A stretch of 64,000 nt of DNA, taken from Bacteroidota bacterium. Lineage in GTDB: Bacteria; Bacteroidota; Bacteroidia; Bacteroidales; UBA10428. A program made the translations under genes and the position numbers. Under the pieces are notes generated by a model. That model was given only the letters and a program-made list of their open reading frames with translations, was not told the origin of the DNA and did not search any database. How positions within the stretch are numbered: position 1 is the stretch's first letter; each line of letters begins with the position of its first letter. Location of the stretch: assembly GCA_016699695.1 (NCBI GenBank), contig CP065006.1, positions 3,472,001-3,536,000 on the forward strand, written 5' to 3'. This document shows, piece after piece, positions 34,269 through 43,406 of the stretch.

Positions 34269-35471
34269 TTAGAATTCTAGTAAGCCAGCTTCGTCGGCCC
34301 ATGACCAACCGGCAAATTTGCTTAAATCGGCACCAACTGTGTTGGCACCAGCAGCTACTACTGTAACATAGTCAGCTGAACCTTTTTTGAAGAAATCGCC
34401 TACAGTTAGAGTATCCGACGGAAGAGTTACTTCAAAGCTGGCAGCAACCAATTCGGCAGGATTGTCATCGAAATCCTGACCATAAGTAAGGTTGAAGAAA
34501 TAAATGTTGCTCATGTTGGCCCAGGTATTGCTTACGTCTTCAATTCCTGCTCCTTTGCTGTCAAGGTCAGCAATTCCTTCTGCGTCAACGGCTGAAACAT
34601 GTCCGTTTTTAATGGTGCACAGGTTGTTAAATGAACCTTCGCCACCATCAAGCTCAAGACCTTCGTCACCTGGGTTGATAACCACAAAGTTGTCGAGGGT
34701 ACCAGACCAACCCTGATCAGTGTCAATTGCGTCGTCGCCTGTGTTTAATACAATCACATTTTTTACCGAAACTGCACCACCAAACCATTCAATACCATCG
34801 TCCTGGTTGGCAACAACTTCGATATTTTCAATCACAGTTCCTGAACCAACACCACCAAGAGTTAAACCGTTAATTTCGTTTCCTTCGCCAATGTTGGCAC
34901 CGCCGTGACGGATAGATACATATTTAATCACACCTGAGTTGTCGGCTGCATCAGTTCCACCATACAGACCATTTTGATCTGATGCTGGAATACCTTCGAT
35001 CTGAATGCTTTCAGCATCGGCAGAAATTGGGGCTTTACCCATAATCAGAAGACCACCCCAAAGACCGTTAAGTGTTGGATCGAGGTTAGGACTTGCTATC
35101 TGACCTGGTTCGATTTCGTCAGCTACTGATGTAAAAATAATTGGTTGAGTAGCGGTTCCTTCGGCCATCAGTTTTCCACCACGGGCTATAAGAAGAGCAG
35201 TGGCATTAGAGCCTGTTCCGGCTTGTCCTTTAACAATTACGCCTGGTTGAATGGTAAGGGTAACACCGTTGACTACTGATATACGACCACCCAGAATATA
35301 CACTTTACCTGTTTCCCAGGTAGTGTTTTCTGTAATGTTTGCAGATACAATGTTTTCATCCTGGTCATCGCCTCCGTCGTTGTTATCGTCGTCGTTACAT
35401 GCCGAAAACATGCTTAGGGAAACAACAGCCATAAGGGCTAATAAATAATTGAAAGAGATTTTTTTCATCAT
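34269..35471 (-). CDS. Beta-helix surface lipoprotein
   Basis: A 400-residue protein. A signal peptide with lipobox (FSAC) is followed by an acidic tract (NDDDNNDGGDDQDE) resembling the lipoprotein export signal for surface display. The body (about residues 45-330) reads as right-handed parallel beta-helix coils: TLTIQPGVIVKGQAG, ALLIARGGKLMAEGTATQPIIFTS, LWGGLLIMGKAP, IKYVSIRHGGANIG, GTVIENIEVVANQDDGIEWFGG. No pectinase-type catalytic residues stand out. It is transcribed just before the TonB receptor and probably acts as its extracellular partner. Similar pairs recur in Bacteroidota. A phosphate link is inferred from neighbours. Confidence 0.82.
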   Translation of the reverse strand: MMKKISFNYLLALMAVVSLSMFSACNDDDNNDGGDDQDENIVSANITENTTWETGKVYILGGRISVVNGVTLTIQPGVIVKGQAGTGSNATALLIARGGKLMAEGTATQPIIFTSVADEIEPGQIASPNLDPTLNGLWGGLLIMGKAPISADAESIQIEGIPASDQNGLYGGTDAADNSGVIKYVSIRHGGANIGEGNEINGLTLGGVGSGTVIENIEVVANQDDGIEWFGGAVSVKNVIVLNTGDDAIDTDQGWSGTLDNFVVINPGDEGLELDGGEGSFNNLCTIKNGHVSAVDAEGIADLDSKGAGIEDVSNTWANMSNIYFFNLTYGQDFDDNPAELVAASFEVTLPSDTLTVGDFFKKGSADYVTVVAAGANTVGADLSKFAGWSWADEAGLLEF

Positions 35472-35717
35472 TTTAGATTTTTTGTTGTGTTAGTTTTTTA
35501 ACACCACAAAGAAATACATACCCGCATTAAAGGATATTAGATTAAAATTATTCTTCTATTAATTTTAAGAGAATTGTTTGGAATTGCTAACAATAATTTA
35601 AACTCTCTGATTGAGGGTAATTATAAAAAGTGCATATTTAACTGCTTCATAATGTATTACATTAGGCAATAAATGGTATATTCGCAGCTAAGCACCTTGT
35701 TAAATTATTATTAACTT
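35472..35717. promoter_or_regulatory. Divergent control region with candidate Pho-type motif
   Basis: Non-coding region between the lipoprotein (-) and the PhoB-like gene (+). It contains attaattttaagagaa (35558-35573). Nearly the same string, attaattgttttaagagaa, occurs upstream of the porin gene (43264-43282). A further segment gctaacaataatttaa (near 35586) resembles the complement of a stretch upstream of the PiT gene. These are candidate regulator-binding sites; the match is by eye only. Confidence 0.3.
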
Positions 35718-36413
35718 ATGGAGAATCAGGAATACGAAGTATTAATTGTAGACGACGAACCGGATATTGTCGAATTTCTGAGCTATAATCTTAAGCGGGA
35801 AGGCTTCAAGATTCAGATAGCCACTAATGGAAGGGATGCTATCCGGTTGGCGAGTAATCATATACCTCATTTAATTTTACTGGATGTAATGATGCCTGAA
35901 ATGGACGGCATTGAAACCTGTGAGCGTTTGCGTGAAATTAAAACACTTGATAAAACCATTATAGCCTTTCTTACAGCTCGTGGCGAAGATTATAGCCAGG
36001 TTGCGGGCTTCGATGCAGGTGGTGATGATTATATAAATAAACCAATAAAACCCCGACTCCTGGTTAGTCGCATCAGAGCATTACTGAGACGTGTTAACTG
36101 GCAGGAAAACAATGCCCCATCTATGCCAGCTAAAATAGTGAAGGGAGATATTGTAATTGACCGGGAAAAATTCATGATTTACAAAGGCAAAAAAGAAGTG
36201 ATTTTGCCAAAAAAAGAATTTGAACTCCTGATTCTACTCACCTCAAAGCCAGGAAAGGTATTCACACGTGAAGAGATTTTCGAACAGATATGGGGCGACA
36301 ATGTGGTGGTGGGCGACCGGACCATTGATGTGCACATTCGCAAACTTCGCGAAAAAATTGGAGACAAGTACATTTGCACTGTAAAAGGAGTTGGCTACAA
36401 GTTTATGGAGTAG
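35718..36413 (+). CDS. PhoB/OmpR-family response regulator 1
   Basis: A 231-residue regulator. The receiver (1-120) has phospho-Asp56 in LILLDVMMPEMDG, Thr in FLTARGEDYSQ and Lys in NKPIKP. The C-terminal winged helix (about 135-231) carries KEFELLILLTSKPGKVFTREEIFEQIWG and RTIDVHIRKLREKIGDKYICTVKGVGYKF. It is strikingly similar to the regulator at 47189-47887 and starts a divergent pair with the lipoprotein/TonB receptor unit. The pst neighbourhood suggests phosphate control. No histidine kinase is adjacent. Confidence 0.9.
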   Translation: MENQEYEVLIVDDEPDIVEFLSYNLKREGFKIQIATNGRDAIRLASNHIPHLILLDVMMPEMDGIETCERLREIKTLDKTIIAFLTARGEDYSQVAGFDAGGDDYINKPIKPRLLVSRIRALLRRVNWQENNAPSMPAKIVKGDIVIDREKFMIYKGKKEVILPKKEFELLILLTSKPGKVFTREEIFEQIWGDNVVVGDRTIDVHIRKLREKIGDKYICTVKGVGYKFME

Positions 36414-36444
36414 GATATCCCAATTCGCTTCAGAAAATTAATTT

Positions 36445-38382
36445 CTAAAAGGTTTCAAAATCCTGATCGCCTTCTGCAGATATAGAAAAGGTTTTAGCAG
36501 GTTTAACAATTTTCTTACCTAAATCTTTCGCTACTGGAGATAAACCGGAATGCCTTAGGTTCTTTTGCCTTTCATATTTTGTTTCACTATTTCCACCAGA
36601 GGCTTTAACTCTGAAAAACGAAATGGTATCCTTTAATGAGACTGCCTGGCTTTCCAATTCTTTCGAACTTGAAGCTACCTCTTCAGATGCAGAGGCATTT
36701 TCCTGAGTAACTGAACTTAGCTGCTGTATTGCTGTATTAACTTGGCTTACACCATTATTTTGCTCCAGGCTGGCTGCAGAAATCTCCTGAATTAGCTGAG
36801 TTGTTTTTTCCATATCAGGCAACATGTCTTGCAATTGCTTTCCAGCTTCTTCTGAAAGGGTAAGACTATTTTGTGCGAGTTGTATAATCTCTTCAGCAGC
36901 TGAACGGCTGCGCTCTGCCAACTTTCTTACTTCGGCTGCTACTACTGCAAAACCTCTGCCGTGTTCACCAGCACGCGCAGCTTCAACTGCGGCATTTAAA
37001 GCAAGAATATTCGTTTGAAAGGCAATGTCGTTTATAATCTGAATTTTAGCTGCAATGGTTCTGTTGGCTTCCAGCGATAGGGTCGATTGATTAGCGACTG
37101 CTAAAATTCCTTTGTGTGCACTTCGGGCAATTTTTTCAGTTTGTTGGGCATTTTCGTTGTTCTGCTGGATATTGGCATTTATTTCTTCCACTGTAGATGA
37201 AACTTCTTCCGCAGAGGCTGCCTGCTCATTGGCTCCTTGCGAGAGTTGCTCCGATGTGCTACTAAGTTGTTCACTGGCCGATACAATCTCGTCGGCCGAC
37301 AAATGTATAGTTTGTACAATATCTTTTAGCATATTATTCATTACTAATACTGAACCTAAAATACCCGATTTTTGCTGGCTATTTAAGTCGGTCGAATCCA
37401 GATTTCCATTGGCTATTTCAGCAACTATGTGCCCTACTAGGGCTGGTTCTCCACCTACCATTTTAAAAACATTTCGAGCAATATAAATGCTGATAAGAAG
37501 ACCTAACAAAGTTCCGATTATAATAAAAATAATAAGATAAAGAATTGCTCTTTTTTCTGTTTGGCTTACCATAAGCATCACAAAGTCATGTACCTTTTGA
37601 ATGTTTGGTTCAATTTGTTGCACTATGGTGCGCATGTCGCCCATTAATCCTTCTTTTTCGTTAAGTCCTGCTAAACTCGAAATTTCTACCAGCTGATTAA
37701 AACTATTGGCATAGTTTTCAAGACTGGCTATCATCAGATTTTTTTGCGCACTGTTAAGCGAATAGGTCGAAATCTCTTTTTTAAAGACTAAAAATTCTTC
37801 GGTGAACTTTTTTTGGTAATCAAGATCTTTTCTGATTAGAAAGTCTTTTTCGTGCCGGCGCAAGGTAAGCATATGTATCTGAGCCTGCATCAGATTTGAA
37901 CTTTTAATCTGGGCTTCAATTCCATGGACAGCTTTTCTCATGTTTCCTTCCAGACCCCAGTCTTTATAACCTTTCTCTTTTATTGTCCGGGTAAGTTCAC
38001 TAAAAACATTCTGGTAGCTTAATAATTGATCTTCAATGGAAGTAAATGTAACTTCCACTTCTGAATTATGTATTGCTTTTGATTCATGTAATTCGGTAAT
38101 GAGGGCTTTAGTTTCTTCGATAAGCAGATTAAAGTTATCGATGTATTTATTCGTACTACCTGTGAAGAACTCTTCGTCTATAACCGATCGGGCAAGGAAA
38201 TCTTTCTCGTTCTTACGCAAATCCAGTATATTACGCTCCATCTCCTGCAGGTGATCTGCCAGTTGATTGTAGCTTTTTATTCTTTGAAATGAAAAAAAAG
38301 TAAAGGCTCCAATTAATATTAAAATAGAAAGAATAGCAGCAATTAATATTGCGAACCGGGTTTTTAGACTAATATTTTGCAT
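36445..38382 (-). CDS. Methyl-accepting chemotaxis protein with HBM sensor
   Basis: A 645-residue chemoreceptor from ATG 38382 (MQNISLKTRF). The longer frame (38481) adds 33 unlikely residues. TM1 is about residues 13-33. The periplasmic helical bimodular (HBM) region (about 35-275) has the repeated sequence LRKNEKDFLAR / LRRHEKDFLIRKDLDYQKKF. TM2 is near 280-302, then HAMP-like linker, then the signalling tip IINDIAFQTNILALNAAVEAARAGEHGRGFAVVAAEVRKLAERS. HBM sensors in other bacteria bind small organic acids. It lies downstream of phoU on the same strand with a 270-base gap. No other chemotaxis genes are in the window. Confidence 0.9.
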   Translation of the reverse strand: MQNISLKTRFAILIAAILSILILIGAFTFFSFQRIKSYNQLADHLQEMERNILDLRKNEKDFLARSVIDEEFFTGSTNKYIDNFNLLIEETKALITELHESKAIHNSEVEVTFTSIEDQLLSYQNVFSELTRTIKEKGYKDWGLEGNMRKAVHGIEAQIKSSNLMQAQIHMLTLRRHEKDFLIRKDLDYQKKFTEEFLVFKKEISTYSLNSAQKNLMIASLENYANSFNQLVEISSLAGLNEKEGLMGDMRTIVQQIEPNIQKVHDFVMLMVSQTEKRAILYLIIFIIIGTLLGLLISIYIARNVFKMVGGEPALVGHIVAEIANGNLDSTDLNSQQKSGILGSVLVMNNMLKDIVQTIHLSADEIVSASEQLSSTSEQLSQGANEQAASAEEVSSTVEEINANIQQNNENAQQTEKIARSAHKGILAVANQSTLSLEANRTIAAKIQIINDIAFQTNILALNAAVEAARAGEHGRGFAVVAAEVRKLAERSRSAAEEIIQLAQNSLTLSEEAGKQLQDMLPDMEKTTQLIQEISAASLEQNNGVSQVNTAIQQLSSVTQENASASEEVASSSKELESQAVSLKDTISFFRVKASGGNSETKYERQKNLRHSGLSPVAKDLGKKIVKPAKTFSISAEGDQDFETF

Positions 38383-38654
38383 ATCATAAGTATTTATACA
38401 AAAAGTTACAAATACTTCATGATATTTCAATGGTAAGGAGTTTTTTTTAAGAAAATGAGTAAAATAAATGGCTATTAGCATTCATTTTCCCAGACAAATT
38501 CAATAATATGAGAAATTACTAATGAATCATGAGCCTTGGGTACAATAGACTTATACCTCAGAATTATAGCGCACTTGTGATAGGATAATTGCAAATGTAT
38601 TAAACCCCACAAAAAATTTAAAATGAGATTGACTAACTGATTTAGCAGACAAGT

Positions 38655-39377
38655 TTATTCACTGAGCTGCTCATCCTCTAATGACGGAATATCACCAAAC
38701 TTACGGGCTATTTTTTTGTTTTTCTTGCGGTGACGTAGAACTTTCGACTCGTAGTAGAAAATAATTTCTTCGGCAATATTCTTTATCAGATCACCTACCC
38801 TTTCAAGTTTTCCTATGGTTCGGGCTAGCAACAAAAGGTTTTCGATGCTCTCTTTTTTCTTTAGGTGATATTCTTGCAATAACCCGGGAAGCTTTTTGTT
38901 GATTTTATCGAGAGTCTTGTCTTGTTTAAAAACTTTTTTAGCTAACTGAATATCGCTATTCACGAGTGCGTCGGTAACATTGATCATCATATCATCTATT
39001 TCATCGAATAGAGTTGGAATATGCAGCAGTTCAACCAGTTCTTTGTTTAGCTTCATTTTTTCTTCATATACCAGACCCGAAATCTGGTAGGCATGGTCGC
39101 CAATACGTTCAAGGTTCGACGATATTTTAAGTGAGGCAATGGCAAAGCGCAGGTCGGTGGCTACAGGGGCTTGAAGCGCTAGAAAATCTTCTACTTCGCG
39201 GTCAACAGAAAGTTCGTAGGCGTTTACGCGTGTTTCTTTACGCATGATTTCGCCCGAAAGATCATGATCGTTGGTTAAAAGGGCTTCTTTTGTAAGATGT
39301 ATCTGGTCTTTTACCAGATCGAGCATTTCAAGAAGCAGGGTACGGATATTTTCTAATTCGTATTCGAATGGTTTCAT
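38655..39377 (-). CDS. phoU: PhoU-type phosphate signalling protein
   Basis: A 240-residue all-helical protein with two PhoU repeats. Each has the acidic metal-contact block: ASLKISSNLERIGDHAYQIS in repeat 1 and LLLARTIGKLERVGDLIKNIAEEIIF in repeat 2. A basic then acidic tail (LRHRKKNKKIARKFG...EDEQLSE) ends the protein. It links Pst transporter activity to the PhoR/PhoB signalling state and restrains phosphate uptake. It is the last pst operon gene, 57 bases after pstB. Confidence 0.93.
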   Translation of the reverse strand: MKPFEYELENIRTLLLEMLDLVKDQIHLTKEALLTNDHDLSGEIMRKETRVNAYELSVDREVEDFLALQAPVATDLRFAIASLKISSNLERIGDHAYQISGLVYEEKMKLNKELVELLHIPTLFDEIDDMMINVTDALVNSDIQLAKKVFKQDKTLDKINKKLPGLLQEYHLKKKESIENLLLLARTIGKLERVGDLIKNIAEEIIFYYESKVLRHRKKNKKIARKFGDIPSLEDEQLSE

Positions 39378-39434
39378 AACAAGTTTGCTTAGCGATTTAC
39401 ATCAAATTCTACTTCTGAAAATATACGAATAAAA

Positions 39435-40295
39435 TCAACCAAATCTTCCTGTAATGTAATTCTCTGTTCGGTTATTTTTTGGCGAAGTGAAAATCTGTTT
39501 GGTAGGTCCTGATTCGATTAAATCTCCTAAATAGAAGAATGCAGTGTTATCGCTCACCCGCGCAGCCTGTTGCATGTTGTGGGTAACAATTACGATGGTA
39601 TATTCGTTTTTTAGTTCGAAAATCAACTCTTCAATTTTGCTGGTAGAAATAGGATCAAGAGCCGAAGTTGGCTCATCCATAAGAATGATTTCGGGCTCTA
39701 CGGCCAGTGTACGGGCTATACAAAGTCTTTGTTGCTGGCCACCGGAAAGCGCCAGGGCGTTGCGTTTAAGGTTGTCTTTTACTTCCTCCCATAACACTAC
39801 CTGTTTAAGACTGCGCTCGACACGTTCTTCGATAAAGTTTTTGTCTTTTATACCTTGAATACGTAAACCATAAGCTACATTTTCGAAGATGGTTTTAGGA
39901 AATGGATTAGGCTTTTGAAAAACCATACCCACATCCTTGCGCAATTTTTCAATCACAATACGGTCGTTGTAAATATCTCTTTCATCGACCATTACAGTAC
40001 CTTCAACCCTAAAGGTATCTATGTAATCGTTCATGCGGTTAAAAAGTCGCAGGTAGGTCGATTTTCCACAACCCGAAGGTCCAATGAGAGCAGTTACGGT
40101 GTAGGGTAATATTTTGGTATTGATATTTTTCAGTGCCTGAAAATCCCCATAATACACGTTTAAATCCTTTGTAGTTATGATGTACTCTGGTTCATTGCTT
40201 TGTACAATTTTCGAATACTCAAGAGCGTCGTTTATTTGTTTTTTCTCCATGATTATTTCGGTGGTATCAGTAAAATACTCCATAGTTTTTACCAT
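39435..40295 (-). CDS. pstB: Phosphate ABC transporter ATP-binding protein
   Basis: A 286-residue ATPase. Walker A is GPSGCGKST, the Q-loop is VFQKPNPFPKTIFENVAYGLR (PstB-specific), the signature is LSGGQQQRL, Walker B is IILMDEPTSALDP, and the H-loop is VTHNMQQAARVSD. It powers phosphate import with PstC and PstA. The first ATG overlaps pstA by seven bases; starts 12 or 45 bases later are possible, since the first 30 residues are not conserved. Confidence 0.95.
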   Translation of the reverse strand: MVKTMEYFTDTTEIIMEKKQINDALEYSKIVQSNEPEYIITTKDLNVYYGDFQALKNINTKILPYTVTALIGPSGCGKSTYLRLFNRMNDYIDTFRVEGTVMVDERDIYNDRIVIEKLRKDVGMVFQKPNPFPKTIFENVAYGLRIQGIKDKNFIEERVERSLKQVVLWEEVKDNLKRNALALSGGQQQRLCIARTLAVEPEIILMDEPTSALDPISTSKIEELIFELKNEYTIVIVTHNMQQAARVSDNTAFFYLGDLIESGPTKQIFTSPKNNRTENYITGRFG

Positions 40296-41146
40296 TTAAG
40301 TTTTCGTTGCCATCTGCTTCGGAGGTACATGGCAATTCCATTCATTGCAAAAGTAATAGCAAGCAGCACAATAATAGCTGCTGCTGCATTGGTCACAAAA
40401 CCTTGTTGGGGTCGGGAAATCCAGTTAAAGATTTGAATAGGCAATACAGAAAATTCGTCCATCGGTGTTTTAGGAGCAAAGGGCACATAAGCAAGGGCAC
40501 CTACCACAATGAGTGGGGCTGCTTCGCCAACTGCTCTTGAAAGCGCAAGGATAATTCCGGTGAGTATGCCGCCTGATGAAGCAGGCAATACCTGAAGAGA
40601 TATAGTTTGCCATTTGCTTGCTCCCATGGCATAGGAGGCATCACGGATAGATTGAGGCACAGCCTTTACACTTTCGCGTGTAGCTACGATAATAATTGGC
40701 AAAATAAGCAAGGATAAGGTCAAACTTCCAGCCAGGATAGAACTTCCAAATCCCATAACCCGTGCAAATATTTCGAGGCCAAGTAAACCATAAATAATCG
40801 AAGGTACCCCAGCCAGGTTGGCGATGTTAATTTCCAGCAAATTAGATAACCTTCCCTTTTTTGAATATTCTTCGAGGTAAATGCCTGCTGCCACTCCTAT
40901 TGGAAAAGCAATAAGTGCAGTAAGGGTAAGAACCCATACAGAACCGATCATGGCAGTATAAATCCCTGCATTCTCAGGTCGGCGCGAAGGCAAGCCTGTG
41001 ATAAAATCCCAATCGATTCGATGAATTCCTTCAAAAATAATATCACCTAAAAAGATAACAAGCAGAAGAAGGCTAAAAAAAGTACTAAAAATAGCCGTCC
41101 CAGAAAAGACCTTATCCTTCCAGCGATTTTTTCTGATGCTATTCAT
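40289..41146 (-). CDS. pstA: Phosphate ABC transporter permease PstA
   Basis: A 285-residue permease with six TM helices and the coupling-loop block ESVKAVPQSIRDASYAMGASKWQTISLQVLPASSGGILTGIILALSRAVGEAAPLI. It overlaps pstC by eight bases and pstB by seven, showing tight coupling. Confidence 0.95.
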   Translation of the reverse strand: MNSIRKNRWKDKVFSGTAIFSTFFSLLLLVIFLGDIIFEGIHRIDWDFITGLPSRRPENAGIYTAMIGSVWVLTLTALIAFPIGVAAGIYLEEYSKKGRLSNLLEINIANLAGVPSIIYGLLGLEIFARVMGFGSSILAGSLTLSLLILPIIIVATRESVKAVPQSIRDASYAMGASKWQTISLQVLPASSGGILTGIILALSRAVGEAAPLIVVGALAYVPFAPKTPMDEFSVLPIQIFNWISRPQQGFVTNAAAAIIVLLAITFAMNGIAMYLRSRWQRKLKW

Positions 41147-42017
41147 ATTTCTCTCTGTATTTGTTGCGTATCCACTGGCTAATGTTGTTCAGTATAAATG
41201 TAAATGCAAACAGTGTTATTCCCGCTGCAAATATGGTGCGGTATTCAATCGAATTGTGGGGTACATCGCCCAGGCTAACCTGCACAATGTAAGCAGTTAA
41301 GGTTTCGATAGGTACCAGTGGATTCATAGTTAATCGAGGTTGCTGGCCTGCTGCAATGGCAACAATCATAGTTTCTCCCACTGCCCTTGAAATGGCTAAT
41401 ATGATTGAAACAAGGATTCCTGAAGAGGCAGCAGGAACGGCTACTTTCAAGGCTGTTTGAAGACGTGTGGAACCCATTCCGTAGGCAGCTTCGCGCAAAG
41501 ATTTTGGCACTGCCCGCAAGGCATCTTCGCTTAAAGATGAAATAATGGGGATAATCATGATACCCATTACAATGCCTGCAGAGAGCGAATTGAAGCCGGA
41601 TAAACCCGGAATGAAGCTTTGTAAAAAAGGGGTTACTACGGTAAGCGCAAAAAAACCATATACTACGGTTGGCACAGCAGCAAGTAATTCAAGCGATGGC
41701 TTCACATATTCCCTGAATTTTTTTGGGGCATATTCGCTCAGGTAAATTGCTATTACCAAACCTAGCGGAAGGGCAAAGGCAATGGCAATAAATGCAGTAA
41801 GGAAGGTGCCGGACAAAAGAGGCAGAATGCCATACCTTTTATTGGTAAAAAGTGGCGTCCATTCTGTATCGGTAAAAAAGGTAAAAATTGGCACTTCGCG
41901 AAAAAATTTCACTGCTTCAATGCTAAGAACCAGTATAATGCCAATGGTTGTAAGAATAGTGACTAAGGCACTAAAAAGCAAAAATTTTTCAATAAGCTTT
42001 TCGCGGCTTTTTTTCAT
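41139..42017 (-). CDS. pstC: Phosphate ABC transporter permease PstC
   Basis: A 292-residue permease with six TM helices and the coupling-loop region EDALRAVPKSLREAAYGMGSTRLQTALKVAVPAASSGI followed by ISRAVGETMIVAIAAG. It lies between the intercistronic hairpin after pstS and pstA. Confidence 0.95.
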   Translation of the reverse strand: MKKSREKLIEKFLLFSALVTILTTIGIILVLSIEAVKFFREVPIFTFFTDTEWTPLFTNKRYGILPLLSGTFLTAFIAIAFALPLGLVIAIYLSEYAPKKFREYVKPSLELLAAVPTVVYGFFALTVVTPFLQSFIPGLSGFNSLSAGIVMGIMIIPIISSLSEDALRAVPKSLREAAYGMGSTRLQTALKVAVPAASSGILVSIILAISRAVGETMIVAIAAGQQPRLTMNPLVPIETLTAYIVQVSLGDVPHNSIEYRTIFAAGITLFAFTFILNNISQWIRNKYREKYE

Positions 42018-42030
42018 CAGAAATGTATAA

Positions 42031-42057
42031 TGTACCGCCAGACTGGCTGGCGGTACA
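42031..42057 (-). promoter_or_regulatory. pstS-pstC intercistronic hairpin
   Basis: A perfect 10-bp GC-rich stem (tgtaccgcca 42031-42040 with its complement 42048-42057) and a 7-base loop, without a T-tract. It lies just after the pstS stop and before pstC. It probably protects the pstS message and raises the ratio of binding protein to permease. Confidence 0.7.
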
Positions 42058-42064
42058 ATGATTT

Positions 42065-43000
42065 TTATAAACTCTCCTTAAAGGCGTTAAACTTGTCGGT
42101 TTGATTTTTATATTCTTCCACTGGCAGTGGCACATACCCTACATCCTGTGTAAGGCTTGGTGCATTGTCGAGATAAAACTGAACAAAAGCCTGCACTTCT
42201 GGTAAAGCAGCAGCTACACTGTTTACATAAATAAAGAGGGGGCGGGAAAGTGGAGAATAGCTTCCGTTTCTTACGGTTTCCAGACTTGGAAATACTGGTC
42301 CATTGCCACCATCTACCGAAATAAGTTTTAGTTTGTCCTGGTTTTCTTCGTAGTAAGCGAGGCCAAAAAATCCTAAGCCATATTTGTCACCAGCAACACC
42401 TTGTACTAGCACATTGTCGTCTTCGCTTGCTGTAAAATCTCCACGGCTCGAGCCACTTTCGCCTACAATGGCTTCGGTAAAATAATCGAAAGTACCAGAA
42501 GCTACACCAGGGCCAAAGAGGTGAATTTCCTGATCGGGCCATTCCGGGCGTATTTGGTTCCATTTCATTACTACACCCTGTGCAGCAGGTTCCCAAATCT
42601 TTTTCAATTCCTCGACGGTAAAATGGTCTACCCAATCGTTTGCAGGGTTTATGATTACTGCCAGCCCATCATAGGCAACCATCAGTTCGAGGTAATGTAT
42701 GTTGTTTTCTTCGCAAATTTTAATCTCTGATTCCTTTATCGGACGAGAAGCATTGGATATCTGGGTTTCGTTGCGGCCAAACTTTTTAAAACCACCTCCT
42801 GTACCTGATACACCAATGGTAACATTTACATCCGGTTGTTCGACCCTAAATTCTTCGGCTACTGCTTCAGTAATAGGGTATACGGTACTCGATCCATCGA
42901 TGCGAATATCGCCCGATAATTTTGTGCTTTTCTTCGAAGCATTGCTACCGCAGGAGGCTAATAAGACTATTGCGATAATTGATAACCATTTCATTTTCAT
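42065..43000 (-). CDS. pstS: Phosphate-binding lipoprotein PstS
   Basis: A 311-residue PstS-type binding protein from ATG 43000 (or 42994), with a signal peptide and lipobox (LLASC). The phosphate-site motif DGSSTVYPITEAVAEEF is followed by VSGTGGGFKKF, ISNASRPIKESE, and GVASGTFDYFTEAIVGESGSSRGDF. The longer frame from 43024 overlaps an exact -7 promoter element, so a later start is chosen. It captures phosphate for PstCAB and is the first gene of the pst-phoU operon. Confidence 0.93.
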   Translation of the reverse strand: MKMKWLSIIAIVLLASCGSNASKKSTKLSGDIRIDGSSTVYPITEAVAEEFRVEQPDVNVTIGVSGTGGGFKKFGRNETQISNASRPIKESEIKICEENNIHYLELMVAYDGLAVIINPANDWVDHFTVEELKKIWEPAAQGVVMKWNQIRPEWPDQEIHLFGPGVASGTFDYFTEAIVGESGSSRGDFTASEDDNVLVQGVAGDKYGLGFFGLAYYEENQDKLKLISVDGGNGPVFPSLETVRNGSYSPLSRPLFIYVNSVAAALPEVQAFVQFYLDNAPSLTQDVGYVPLPVEEYKNQTDKFNAFKESL

Positions 43001-43406
43001 TGAATCAGATTTAAATTTAGCCACAAAAATATCGATTCCTTATCAGATGGAAGTTACCGCTGGATTAAGCTTATCTAAATTTAATGTTAACAAAAATGCA
43101 ACCGTTGTTCTTGCAATAGGGGTGCAAAGAATAGGATACTATTTTTCTAAATCAGTTTACATAAACGCTAACATTCATGAATACAATAGTATAGAAGTGT
43201 TTTCAGCTTCAATATTATGGTTAAATTAATCTTAAGTAAACGTATAATTAAAATTAATTAAATATTAATTGTTTTAAGAGAAGGTTATTCAAGTTAGAAA
43301 AGTCTGTAATTTGGCCCAGAATAAAAATAGCGTGTCCATGAGCTTGTTACTTTAAAATTATTCATAAAAAGCAGACATTATATTAAAAATCACAAATCGT
43401 AAAATT
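43001..43406. promoter_or_regulatory. Divergent pstS/porin control region
   Basis: A 406-base AT-rich region between two phosphate genes. On the minus strand TATTTTTG (43031-43024) is an exact TAnnTTTG -7 element 24 bases before the pstS ATG. On the plus strand attaattgttttaagagaa (43264-43282) nearly repeats a string upstream of the PhoB-like gene at 35.6 kb. Several ttaa-containing blocks (cttaagtaaac, ttaattaaa) lie between 43220 and 43285. A shared regulator site is plausible but unproven. No gene is seen here. Confidence 0.4.
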
